Below the pieces are notes generated by a model. That model did not search any database, was not told where the DNA came from, and was given only the letters and a program-made list of their open reading frames with translations. Source: Clostridiales bacterium (GTDB lineage: Bacteria > Bacillota > Clostridia > Peptostreptococcales > Anaerovoracaceae). From it: DNA of 64,000 bases. Below are positions 32,402-40,406 of the stretch, in pieces. Position 1 is the first letter of the stretch, and every line of letters begins with the position of its first letter. The DNA lies in NCBI GenBank assembly GCA_015058215.1, contig SVCU01000001.1, positions 62,001-126,000 of the forward strand, given 5' to 3'. Made by a program: the position numbers and the translations under genes.

Positions 32402-33562
32402 CAGCCATCTGCAGGCACATTCGGCCAGACCGGCGGCACCCATGGGCAGGTAGTCTTCATTGAAGCAGACCTTGGGGTTGTGGGTGCCGTAGTGTTTGCG
32501 GTCGTCGTCGAAGCCGCAGGTGACGAAGAAGAAAGCGGAGGGCACTTTTTCCGCGACAGCGGCGAAGTCTTCGGAGCCGTTGGATTCATTGCCGTTATGG
32601 CCCTGCATGGGGCAGCCGGGCAGTTCGCTGAAGTAGCGGGCCATGTCGTCGGTCACCTGCGGATCGCAGATCAGCGGCGGTGTCTGAGCGGGGAATTCCA
32701 CCTTTACGGTGCCGCCGCAGGCTGCGGTGATGCCTTCCGCCACTTCCCGGATACGGCGCACCATCTGGGCGCGGATGGCCGGTTCGTTGGTGCGGAGAGT
32801 GCCTTCCAGCAGCGCCACGGAGGGGATCACATTGTTGGCGTTGCCCGCCTGGAATTTGCCCACGGTGAGCACGCAGAGCTTGCGGGGATCCGCTTCCCGG
32901 GCCACCAGGCCTTCCAGCCCCTGGAACACCTGCACGGCAATGTGGATGGGGTCGATGCAGTTGTGAGGACCGCTGCCGTGGCCGCCCTTGCCGGTGATTT
33001 CAATGCGGAAGCCGTCCACGGAAGCCATCATGGTGGTCTTGCTGTTGTAGTAGAACTCGCCGGGCAGATGACGGCCGGGCGCGGAATGGATGGCCAGTGC
33101 AGCATCGGGAGCAGGGTCCAGCAGGATGCCTGCATCCAGCATGTTCTGCGCCCCCTGGAAGGTTTCTTCCGCCGGCTGGAACATGAGCTTTACGGTACCT
33201 GCCAGGTTGGCTTCCTGCTCTTTCAGCATTTTTGCGGCGGTCAGCAGCATGGCGGTGTGGGTATCGTGGCCGCAGGCGTGAGCCTCGGTGCCGGTGGTGC
33301 AGGCGAATTCTTCGCCGCTTTCTTCGGGCATGGGAAGCGCGTCCATATCGGCCCGCAGCAGCAGCACTTTGCCGCCGTTTCCGATGGTGGCGGTGATGCC
33401 TTCGCCGCAGGGCTTGCCCTCAATGCCGTATTCGGCCAGCTTTTCCAGCACGAAAGCGCAGGTCTTGGGCAGGTGCAGGCCCACCTCCGGGTTCCTGTGG
33501 ATGTGGCGGCGGTTCGCCTTCAGTTCTTCGCTGAGTTCCAGCGCGCGCTTGTAAAAGTCCAT
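32387..33562 (-). CDS. M20-family amidohydrolase (N-acyl amino acid hydrolase type)
   Basis: 391 residues from ATG 33562, with AAAGGAG nine bases upstream. RHIHRNPEVGLHLPKT, HACGHDTHTAMLL (metal ligands) and GKGGHGSGPH match the HipO/AbgB/YhaA aminoacylase group. NGSEDFA near the C terminus carries a further metal ligand. It hydrolyses an amide on N-acyl amino acids or aminobenzoyl-glutamate-like compounds; the substrate is not settled. A second, clearly separate paralog lies at 58845-60029. Confidence 0.9.
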   Translation of the reverse strand: MDFYKRALELSEELKANRRHIHRNPEVGLHLPKTCAFVLEKLAEYGIEGKPCGEGITATIGNGGKVLLLRADMDALPMPEESGEEFACTTGTEAHACGHDTHTAMLLTAAKMLKEQEANLAGTVKLMFQPAEETFQGAQNMLDAGILLDPAPDAALAIHSAPGRHLPGEFYYNSKTTMMASVDGFRIEITGKGGHGSGPHNCIDPIHIAVQVFQGLEGLVAREADPRKLCVLTVGKFQAGNANNVIPSVALLEGTLRTNEPAIRAQMVRRIREVAEGITAACGGTVKVEFPAQTPPLICDPQVTDDMARYFSELPGCPMQGHNGNESNGSEDFAAVAEKVPSAFFFVTCGFDDDRKHYGTHNPKVCFNEDYLPMGAAGLAECACRWLEEHK

Positions 33563-33580
33563 GTTGTGCTCCTTTCCGTT

Positions 33581-33721
33581 CGGCCCGGAGGGCCGTTTTG
33601 TTTGTACTGTGCGGCCCGGAGGGCCGTTTGTTCTTTTGGTGCGGTCTTGCAGGCTGCACGTTTTTGCTTTGCGGCCCGGAGGGCCGCCTTTCTGCAAATC
33701 TGCCGGCGGCCGCAGGCCGCC
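33581..33721. repeat. Cluster of four GNA-loop GC-rich hairpins
   Basis: CGGCCC-GGA-GGGCCG at 33581-33595 and again at 33612-33626, GCGGCCC-GGA-GGGCCGC at 33671-33687, and GGCGGCC-GCA-GGCCGCC at 33705-33721. Some are followed by T-rich bases, as in terminators. They fill the space between the DHHW and M20 genes. Confidence 0.8.
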
Positions 33722-33726
33722 CTCCC

Positions 33727-35079
33727 CTACTGGTCGCCCAGCTGGCCGGAGAGCTGCTTCAGAATGAAATCGCTGTTATAGGAATGCAGGTCTCCCACCA
33801 CCACGTAAATATCCTTGATGTTATGCTTTTCGATCATTTCCTTCACGGTGTAGCCCACGGTCTCGTACTTGTAGTACCGGGGGTCCAGATAGTGGGTCTC
33901 GCCGTAATTGGCCGCCACCATGGGAACGAAGGCCAGCCCGAAGGAATCGGTGATCACCAGGCAGTTCTCGGTCTTGCCGTTATTGCTCTTGGCATAGGTC
34001 CATGGACCCGCAGGGCCGCCCAGATAGACGGTATAGCGGTCGTTTGCCCGGGCGTTGAAGTCCAGAAGGGGGATCACCTTATACTCGTCCTTACCGGTGA
34101 TTCTGCGCCATTCCAGTTCAAATTTGGGAGACACAAGATCCAGACGGTCCGGGTTGTTCTTCATGGCCTCTGTGGGGTTATCCCGGTAGTAGGTTCCCAG
34201 GAAGGGTTCTTCCACCTGCACATTGAAGTCTTCCCATTTCAGAGGTTCTTCACCGGCCGCCTTCACCATTTTTTCGTAGACGAAATGGGTGCCCAGCGGC
34301 GTCCAGTGCATATCGCTGCGGAAATAGACGTACCAGTGGGTCTTGATGCGGCTGTCCAGCACCTCGGCCGCGCTGATGGCGGTCACGTTATCCGGAGTGA
34401 ACGCGTGGACGATGGCTTCGGTCTCGGATGTGAAATCCTCCATTTTATCCGCTGCCAGATAATTGTTGGCGATGTAGCTCTGGGGCACCATGGTGTAGAT
34501 CAGCTGACCGCCCTCCGGCAGCAGCCCAGCTGCCCGGGAAAGGACGCTGGCCACCGCCAGCACGTTGGTGCGGTTATAGGATGCCCAGCGGGTGGTCTTT
34601 CCATTTGCCTTGCTCAGGATGGCGGGATATTCGGGGAAGTCCTCCACCTTGGCCTCCGGTTTCTGCGGGAACAAGGGGGCCGTTTCGCCGCTGCCCTGGC
34701 CGCCGTTCAGCAGGTCACTGACCATATCGCCCAGCTCACCTTCGTCGGGAGCGTCGCCGGAGAGGCCGTCTTTGCTGTCCTCCAGAATGGCCAGGGAATC
34801 TTCGTAGGTGGCGATGCTGGCCAGGTCTTTCAGGCCGGAGGCCGCATCCATGGCTTCACTGCGGGCGAAGAACCGGTCCAGGAGCCAGGTTTCCAGCCCA
34901 TCGGAGAGCCCGCCGTCCCAGAAGGTTTTGAAGCTGATTTCGGGGAGAGCCGCCAGGTTGCGGTTTTCTCCCGCATCGTAAGCTTCCTCCCGGGGGGCTG
35001 CCAGGCCGTACCAAAGCCCGGTGCCCGCCAGAATACCGATCCAGAGGATCAGAAACATGAGTTTTCCAGTCTTTTTCAT
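33727..35079 (-). CDS. DHHW/AlgX-like SGNH protein, O-acylation partner
   Basis: 450 residues. One N-terminal membrane anchor (8-28) is followed by an extracytoplasmic domain. FRSDMHWTPLGTHFVYEK (Asp-x-His) and VITDSFGLAF (nucleophile serine) are the catalytic blocks of DHHW/AlgJ-AlgX proteins. These pass acetyl groups to an exported polymer after an MBOAT protein moves the acyl group across the membrane. The MBOAT gene is 12 bases upstream. The polymer modified (teichoic acid, exopolysaccharide or peptidoglycan) cannot be inferred. Confidence 0.88.
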   Translation of the reverse strand: MKKTGKLMFLILWIGILAGTGLWYGLAAPREEAYDAGENRNLAALPEISFKTFWDGGLSDGLETWLLDRFFARSEAMDAASGLKDLASIATYEDSLAILEDSKDGLSGDAPDEGELGDMVSDLLNGGQGSGETAPLFPQKPEAKVEDFPEYPAILSKANGKTTRWASYNRTNVLAVASVLSRAAGLLPEGGQLIYTMVPQSYIANNYLAADKMEDFTSETEAIVHAFTPDNVTAISAAEVLDSRIKTHWYVYFRSDMHWTPLGTHFVYEKMVKAAGEEPLKWEDFNVQVEEPFLGTYYRDNPTEAMKNNPDRLDLVSPKFELEWRRITGKDEYKVIPLLDFNARANDRYTVYLGGPAGPWTYAKSNNGKTENCLVITDSFGLAFVPMVAANYGETHYLDPRYYKYETVGYTVKEMIEKHNIKDIYVVVGDLHSYNSDFILKQLSGQLGDQ

Positions 35080-35091
35080 GTGCGGATCCTC

Positions 35092-36573
35092 CTAAAAGCG
35101 AAAATACAAAAAGGGATTGTAGCTGCCGCTGACCACAAAGGCCACGGAAATGCCGATGAGGACCGTGGCCGCGATGGGCCGCAGCCACTCTCCGGCTGCC
35201 CGCAGACCGGCGGGCAGCACCGGTGCTTCCGCGGCGGCGGCGCGTGTTTCTGTGCCGGGCTCCGCTGCGGCGGCGCGTGTTTCCGCACGGTGCTGCAGCA
35301 GCTTCTGCAGCACCTGCTTCCAGGGGACGGATGCCAGAGCTGCCAGTACCAGAACGCCCAGGTAGCGTTTCAGATAGTAAAGGGCAACCGGATCCGAGAG
35401 GCCGCCGGTGCCAAGACCGACCATGGCCGCCATCTGGTGGAGGCCGTCTGCCAGGCTTTCATGATAGAACAGGACCCAGCCGAAGATCACCAGCACCATG
35501 GTTCCCAGCCAGCGCAGGGCAGCAGGGATCTTGGGCAGCACCTTCTGCAGCAGCTGCTTTTCCAGAATCAGCAGCAGGCCGTAATAGATGCCCCAGGCGA
35601 TGAAATTCCAGCTGGCACCGTGCCAGAGACCGGTGAGGCCCCAGACAGCCGCCAGGTTGAAGATCTGCCGTCCCCGGCCGACCCGGTTGCCGCCCAGAGG
35701 GATGTACACATATTCCCGGAAGAAGGCTCCCAGAGAGATGTGCCACCGCCGCCAGAACTCCGTCACGGAGGTGGAAATGTAGGGATACTTGAAGTTCTCC
35801 AGGAACTTGAAGCCGAAGATGCGGCCCAGGCCGATGGCCATATCGCTGTAACCGGAGAAGTCGAAGTAGATCTGGAAAGTGTAAGCCACCGCGCCCAGCC
35901 AGGCTGCCAGCAGGGACACGTCCCCGGTGAGGGAAAGCTCCGCCAAGATCTCGCCGCAGACATTGGCCAGCAGCACCTTCTTGCCCAGGCCTGCCGCAAA
36001 CCGCAGGAGACCGGCATAGGCATCGTCCACGGAGGTCTTCCTCTCTGCCAGCTGGGGTTCGATGTACGTGTAGTTGACGATGGGCCCGGCGATCAGCTGG
36101 GGGAAGAAGCTGATGTACAGGGTCAGCCGGGGCAGCGACTTCTGCACCGGGGTTTTTCCCAGGAAAACATCCACGGTGTAGGTGATGATCTGGAAGGTGA
36201 AGAAGCTGATGCCGATGGGCAGGCTCCGGGGTTCCACCAGGGCTTCCAGGCCGAAGAGGGCTGCCGCCGAGTTCACGAAGAAGGCGAAATACTTATAGTA
36301 GAACAGGAAGCCCAAAGTGACTGCAAGGCCCGCCACCAGCCAGAACCGGCGGGCCCCCTTGGTTTTGGCCCGGCCGATGAGGATGGCCGCCGCGTAGTTC
36401 ACCAGAATGGAAAAGAGCATCATCAGGACGCGTTTGGGTTCACCCCAGGCATAAAAAAGCAAAGAAAACGCCACCAGGACGCCGTTGCGCCAGGCGGGGT
36501 GCTTGCAGATGAAATAAAGCAGGATCACGGCCGGCAGGAAGAAGGCCATAAATGTCATTGAAGAAAATACCAT
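35092..36573 (-). CDS. MBOAT-family O-acyltransferase (AlgI-like)
   Basis: 493 residues, about eleven membrane segments. SVTEFWRRWHISLGAFFREY, YIPLGGNRVG and GLWHGASWNFIAWG are the MBOAT signatures, the last holding the catalytic histidine. It brings acyl groups across the membrane for the DHHW partner. Near the C terminus an Ala/Glu-rich insertion (ETRAAAAEPGT) is duplicated by a 33-bp tandem repeat. ATG 36573 has GGAG five bases upstream. Confidence 0.93.
   Translation of the reverse strand: MVFSSMTFMAFFLPAVILLYFICKHPAWRNGVLVAFSLLFYAWGEPKRVLMMLFSILVNYAAAILIGRAKTKGARRFWLVAGLAVTLGFLFYYKYFAFFVNSAAALFGLEALVEPRSLPIGISFFTFQIITYTVDVFLGKTPVQKSLPRLTLYISFFPQLIAGPIVNYTYIEPQLAERKTSVDDAYAGLLRFAAGLGKKVLLANVCGEILAELSLTGDVSLLAAWLGAVAYTFQIYFDFSGYSDMAIGLGRIFGFKFLENFKYPYISTSVTEFWRRWHISLGAFFREYVYIPLGGNRVGRGRQIFNLAAVWGLTGLWHGASWNFIAWGIYYGLLLILEKQLLQKVLPKIPAALRWLGTMVLVIFGWVLFYHESLADGLHQMAAMVGLGTGGLSDPVALYYLKRYLGVLVLAALASVPWKQVLQKLLQHRAETRAAAAEPGTETRAAAAEAPVLPAGLRAAGEWLRPIAATVLIGISVAFVVSGSYNPFLYFRF
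35228..35293. repeat. 33-bp tandem duplication in the MBOAT gene
   Basis: Two 33-base units starting at 35228 and 35261, sharing GGCGGCGCGTGTTTC. They encode ETRAAAAEPGT and ETRAAAAEAPV in a cytoplasmic or linker part. Confidence 0.75.
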
Positions 36574-36603
36574 GCTGTCTCCGTTTTCTTGTTTTTCCGG
36601 GTG

Positions 36604-36671
36604 GGCGGCCGCAGGCCGTCCCTTTCGTTTTGTGCGCCCGAAGGGCGCTTTTGAGGCGGCCGCAGGCCGCC
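36604..36671. repeat. Three GNA-loop hairpins upstream of the MBOAT gene
   Basis: GGCGGCC-GCA-GGCCGTC at 36604, GCGCCC-GAA-GGGCGC at 36634-36648 and GGCGGCC-GCA-GGCCGCC at 36655-36671. Same family as at 33581-33721. They lie in the 5' leader of the MBOAT-DHHW transcript. Confidence 0.8.
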
Positions 36672-36686
36672 TTGCCCGATGCTGTC

Positions 36687-36715
36687 AGTATATCCCTTTT
36701 TTTCACAAGTTTCAA
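36687..36715 (-). promoter_or_regulatory. Predicted sigma-A promoter for the MBOAT-DHHW operon
   Basis: On the minus strand TTGAAA, 17 bases, TATACT. Its -35 box abuts that of the opposing moxR promoter. Confidence 0.65.
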
Positions 36716-36744
36716 TTGTATTCGACCGCTTTCAGCCGTATAAT
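36716..36744 (+). promoter_or_regulatory. Predicted sigma-A promoter for moxR
   Basis: TTGTAT, 17 bases, TATAAT; perfect -10, weak -35. The start codon is 80 bases on. Confidence 0.6.
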
Positions 36745-36823
36745 ATACCCATATGATCGCAGTGCCGTTTTGCGGCCCTTCCCCTGTTTTTCGTCCGGCA
36801 CAGCCGGACCTTGAGGTACTCCC

Positions 36824-37771
36824 ATGTTAGATGTTTCCCGATTCACTCAATATCGCGACCGCGTGGTCGAAAACTGTTCCAAAGTCATCGTCGGCAAGGA
36901 CGATGTGATCTCCCTGGTGCTCACCTGTTTCATCTGCTCCGGCCACGTTCTGCTGGAGGACGTTCCCGGCACCGGCAAGACCATGCTGCTGCGCGCCTTC
37001 TCCAAAACCATCGGCGGCCAGTTCCGACGGATCCAGTTCACCCCTGACCTGCTGCCCTCCGACCTGACCGGCATCAATTTCTTCAACCAGAAGACCGGCG
37101 ATTTCGAGTTCCGCCCCGGCCCCCTGTTCAGCAACGTGGTGCTGGCCGACGAAGTGAACCGCGCCACTCCCCGTACCCAGAGCAGCCTTCTGGAAGCCAT
37201 GGAAGAACGCCAGATCACCGTTGACGGTGTCACCACCAGACTGGAAGAGCCCTTCATGGTCATGGCCACCCAGAACCCCCTGGAATCCTACGGCACCTTC
37301 CCCCTGCCCGACGCCCAGATGGACCGTTTCTTCATGCGCCTTTCCCTGGGCTATATGACCCGCCAGCAGGAAATGGGCGTGATCTCCCGCGCCTCCACTC
37401 TGGACATCGTGGAATCCCTGGGAAAAACCGTTTCCGACGAGGATACCGCCTACGTCCGCAGCGCTTATACGGAAGTCAAAGTGGCTCCCGACGTTCTCTC
37501 CTACATGATGGACATCGTGGAACGGACCCGCACCGAGCACAATTTCGTCACCGGCGTTTCCACCCGAGGCGCCATGGCCCTCTACAAGGCCGCCCAGGTG
37601 ACCGCCCTGCTGGACGGCCGTGATTACGTGATCCCCGAAGACGTGAAATACGTGGCTCCCTTCGTTCTGGGCCACCGCATCTCCGCCGAAAGCGGTGCCA
37701 TGACCGTCAGCGGCACCCGCTTCATCGAAAAGATCCTGGAATCCGTCACCATCCCTCTGGAAACTCTGTAA
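36824..37771 (+). CDS. MoxR-family AAA+ ATPase
   Basis: 315 residues, typical MoxR. HVLLEDVPGTGKTMLLR is Walker A, VVLADEVNRATPRTQ is Walker B, and MATQNPLESYGTFPLPDAQ holds sensor 1. DRFFMRLSLGY carries the arginine finger region. It acts as a chaperone for the neighbouring DUF58 protein in the common MoxR-DUF58-DUF4129 unit. It is distinct from the AAA ATPase at 25185, which lacks the VPGTGKT form of the loop. Confidence 0.94.
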   Translation: MLDVSRFTQYRDRVVENCSKVIVGKDDVISLVLTCFICSGHVLLEDVPGTGKTMLLRAFSKTIGGQFRRIQFTPDLLPSDLTGINFFNQKTGDFEFRPGPLFSNVVLADEVNRATPRTQSSLLEAMEERQITVDGVTTRLEEPFMVMATQNPLESYGTFPLPDAQMDRFFMRLSLGYMTRQQEMGVISRASTLDIVESLGKTVSDEDTAYVRSAYTEVKVAPDVLSYMMDIVERTRTEHNFVTGVSTRGAMALYKAAQVTALLDGRDYVIPEDVKYVAPFVLGHRISAESGAMTVSGTRFIEKILESVTIPLETL

Positions 37772-37777
37772 ACCGTT

Positions 37778-38857
37778 ATGATGATTTTCATTCTGCTATT
37801 CACGGTCATCATTGCCCTGGTGCTGCAGAAGGTGACGATGGCCCGAAGTCTGGATCCCATCATCGGCGACCACAGCCCCGAAAAGCGGGTGCTGGAGCCC
37901 GATGAGGTGGTCCGCATCAAAGTGACCCTGCGAAACGAAGGCCACCGCTCCGTGCCCTTCCTGCGGGTCCGGGAAGACTTCGAGCATCCCATCAAACCCC
38001 ACAGTGCCCCCGGCATCACGACCTACAATTATCTGAAAGGCGGCTACGGCGAATTCACCACCTGGCTCCGTCCCCGGCAGATGGTGACCCGGTATGTGCC
38101 CATTTCCATTTCGGAACGCGGTCTTTACGTGCTGCCCCAGTTCACCGTCCACGGCGGCGATTTTCTGGGCCTTCAGGAGCATTCCCGGCAGTACGGCCGC
38201 TTCAACGAAGTGGTGGTGGCTCCCCGGGAGACCATGACCCCCAAGCTGATCGACGTGTTCGGCGGCTTCATGGGTGAAGTCTCCGTCAACCGATTCATCA
38301 TGGAAGATCCCGTTCTGACCCTGGGCTACCGGGAATACAGCGGCCGGGAACCCATGAAAATGATCAGCTGGACCCAGAGCGCCAAGCGCGGCCAGCTGAT
38401 GGTTAAGAAAACGGATTATACGCTGCAGCCCACCGTCTCCGTGGTGCTGAACACCGCCACCGCCCTCACCGGCAAAGAAAAAGCCGAGATGCTGGAAGAA
38501 ACCTTCCGTCTGACCCGCACCGTCTGCAGCATGCTGGAGCGGAAAGGGGTCAAATACAACTTCGTATCCAACGCCATTCTGGCCGGCAGCTCCGCCGTCC
38601 TCAGCGTATCCGATGAAGGTCTGGGGAACCGCCATTTCGGCGGCATCCTGGAATATCTGGGCCGCGCCACCTACGGCTCTGCCCTGTCTCTGGAAACCCT
38701 GCTCGAAAAGGAAGCCCGCCGCCAGACCTCTACCGGCAAGATCCTCATCACCCCCGACGGCGAGGGGCTCCATGGGAAAGCCATGGCCCGCTTCCGGGAA
38801 GCAGCGAACGGCAATCTGCTGGTGCTGAACGCACAGGAGGTGAAAGCATGGTCGTAA
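37778..38857 (+). CDS. DUF58-domain protein
   Basis: 359 residues. One N-terminal hydrophobic segment (MMIFILLFTVIIALVLQK) is followed by an exported-looking beta-rich part and then the DUF58 core around YREYSGREPMKMISW near residue 190. The VWA-like C-terminal half has SVVLNTATALTG. These proteins are the usual partner of MoxR. No strong ribosome site precedes ATG 37778, six bases after the moxR stop, so coupling to moxR is likely. The end overlaps the next gene by 10 bases. Confidence 0.9.
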   Translation: MMIFILLFTVIIALVLQKVTMARSLDPIIGDHSPEKRVLEPDEVVRIKVTLRNEGHRSVPFLRVREDFEHPIKPHSAPGITTYNYLKGGYGEFTTWLRPRQMVTRYVPISISERGLYVLPQFTVHGGDFLGLQEHSRQYGRFNEVVVAPRETMTPKLIDVFGGFMGEVSVNRFIMEDPVLTLGYREYSGREPMKMISWTQSAKRGQLMVKKTDYTLQPTVSVVLNTATALTGKEKAEMLEETFRLTRTVCSMLERKGVKYNFVSNAILAGSSAVLSVSDEGLGNRHFGGILEYLGRATYGSALSLETLLEKEARRQTSTGKILITPDGEGLHGKAMARFREAANGNLLVLNAQEVKAWS

Positions 38858-40176
38858 TGCATCTTCTGCGCATGCTGGCAGACCTTTCCTTCTACTTCAC
38901 CATCGCCGGTTTTGTGGCCAGCCTTCTGGGCGGCAGCGGCGCCCTCCCGGGCATGGTGCTTCTGGCCCTCACCTACACCCTTGCGGCGTTTTTGTCCGGC
39001 GCCGCAAAGCAAAAAGCGCCCGGAGCCGCCGGTTCCAATTCTTCCCCGGCACCCAGTGCAGCGGGCGCTGCAGATCAGAAAGCGCCCGCTGCCCTGCGCC
39101 TTCTGGCGCTGCCTCTTCTGGCCCTGCCCTTCCTGTTACTGCGCGCCTCCCTGGCGGACATGATCGCAATGATCCCTCCTGCCCTGTACGTGCTCATCCT
39201 GATCCTGCGGGCCGATTTCAAGCTGGATTACTGGCAGCAGCACCGATTGTTCTCCATCTTCTGGAAACTGGTCCCCGGTCTGCTTCTTCTGTCCTATATC
39301 GTGCTGAGTTCCGACATTTTCATGACCGTCAGCCTGCCTTTCGCTCTGATCATGCTCGTCTGCTCCGTCGTACTGCTGCGTTCCCTGCGCCACGACGCCG
39401 CCATCTACACCCAGCGCCGATACCAGATGATCAACCTGACCCTGGTCGCCGCCATCACCGGCGGTGCCCTTCTTCTGAGCACCGACTGGGCGCTTGAGCT
39501 CATCGGCGGCGGCATCGATCTGGTGTACCAGAACCTGGTGGTCCCTCTCCTGATGCTGATCCCCGTTCTGCTGATGCTCTTCTTCTACCTGATCCGCGGT
39601 CTCTTCAAGAACGTGGTGCTGGATTTCAGCCCCGTCGGCGGTGAAAACGTCTCCGTATCGGAAGAAAGCCCCATCGCCGATCTTCTGGCCCAGGCAGGCA
39701 ATGTGGAAGGCCCCGGCGAAGCGCTCCGCTGGTTCGGCACAGCCCTCCTCGTTGCAGGCATCCTGGCCGGCATCGTTCTGGTCTTCCGCTGGATGAACCG
39801 CCGAAGCGGTGTTTCCGGCCCGGCCGGCGGCGGAGAAGACATCCGTACGAATCTGGACAGCGGCGGCGGCTTTTTCGGTAGCCGGGAATCCGGCCCCATC
39901 CGCGGCATCCGCAGCCAGTACCGCAAGTTCCTGAAGCTTTGCAGTGACTCCCATCTTTTATACCGCAAGAACGTCACCAGCGCCGAAGTGGACAGTATGG
40001 CCCGTAAAAAGTCTGCCTTCCGGGAGCTTTCCCCGGAGATCCGCAGTCTCTATATCCGCGCCCGCTATGCGGACCGCGCCGAAAAAGAGGACCTGCAGCG
40101 CATGAAAAAGCTGCTGGCCCAGGCCCGCAAAGGGACAGATCCCAAGGAATCCAGCCGCAAGATCGAAACTCTGTAA
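38848..40176 (+). CDS. Multi-pass membrane protein with DUF4129 C-terminal domain
   Basis: 442 residues. ATG 38848 follows AGGAGGTGAAAGC. About eight hydrophobic segments lie in the first 310 residues, then a cytoplasmic tail. GIRSQYRKFLKLCSDSHLLY and LSPEIRSLYIRARYA match DUF4129. In related loci a transglutaminase-like enzyme precedes this domain, but no transglutaminase core is seen here. Residues about 50-83 are a low-complexity insert encoded by two palindromic elements. Confidence 0.82.
   Translation: MVVMHLLRMLADLSFYFTIAGFVASLLGGSGALPGMVLLALTYTLAAFLSGAAKQKAPGAAGSNSSPAPSAAGAADQKAPAALRLLALPLLALPFLLLRASLADMIAMIPPALYVLILILRADFKLDYWQQHRLFSIFWKLVPGLLLLSYIVLSSDIFMTVSLPFALIMLVCSVVLLRSLRHDAAIYTQRRYQMINLTLVAAITGGALLLSTDWALELIGGGIDLVYQNLVVPLLMLIPVLLMLFFYLIRGLFKNVVLDFSPVGGENVSVSEESPIADLLAQAGNVEGPGEALRWFGTALLVAGILAGIVLVFRWMNRRSGVSGPAGGGEDIRTNLDSGGGFFGSRESGPIRGIRSQYRKFLKLCSDSHLLYRKNVTSAEVDSMARKKSAFRELSPEIRSLYIRARYADRAEKEDLQRMKKLLAQARKGTDPKESSRKIETL
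38995..39024. repeat. Palindromic element with 13-base loop, copy 1
   Basis: TCCGGCGC, loop CGCAAAGCAAAAA, GCGCCCGGA (one bulged base). It lies in frame in the DUF4129 gene and encodes part of SGAAKQKAPG. Confidence 0.6.
39058..39092. repeat. Palindromic element with 13-base loop, copy 2
   Basis: GCAGCGGGCGC, loop TGCAGATCAGAAA, GCGCCCGCTGC: 11 perfect pairs. It encodes SAAGAADQKAPAA in the DUF4129 protein. Confidence 0.75.
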
Positions 40177-40250
40177 AAGCAACGACCAAAAACCGAAGCC
40201 TGAAATCAGCAGGTCATCTTTCTTTCCCAGTTGTATGGCAAAAAGAAATA

Positions 40251-40292
40251 AAAAAAGCCGAGAGCCTTGGAATTCCAAGGCTCTCGGCTTTT
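40251..40292. terminator. Bidirectional terminator between DUF4129 gene and tRNA-Thr
   Basis: A perfect 32-base palindrome at 40257-40288 (stem GCCGAGAGCCTTGG) with A6 on the left and T4 on the right. It ends the + operon and the minus-strand tRNA/addB transcript. Confidence 0.9.
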
Positions 40293-40293
40293 C

Positions 40294-40369
40294 TGGAGCT
40301 GCTGACGGGACTCGAACCCGTGATCTGCTGATTACGAATCAGCTGCTCTACCAGCTGAGCCACAGCAGC
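40294..40369 (-). tRNA. tRNA-Thr (anticodon CGT)
   Basis: 76 bases. Acceptor stem GCTGCTG pairs with CAGCAGC, discriminator T, and CCA is encoded. Anticodon stem GCTGA / TCAGC encloses loop TTCGTAA, giving anticodon CGT (codon ACG). The T-arm has GGTTCGAGTCC. It lies 37 bases after the addB stop on the same strand and runs into the terminator. Confidence 0.96.
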
Positions 40370-40406
40370 ACGCAGGGGTCTGAGAAACATCTCAAACCCA
40401 CAACGG

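Noticed and set aside
33581..33721. CRISPR array
   Set aside because: Repeats are short palindromes with irregular spacing and related but not identical sequence; no spacer-like units and no cas genes nearby.
40294..40369. tRNA gene as attachment site of an integrated element
   Set aside because: No integrase, no duplicated tRNA 3' end and no phage-like genes on either side; flanks are ordinary operons.
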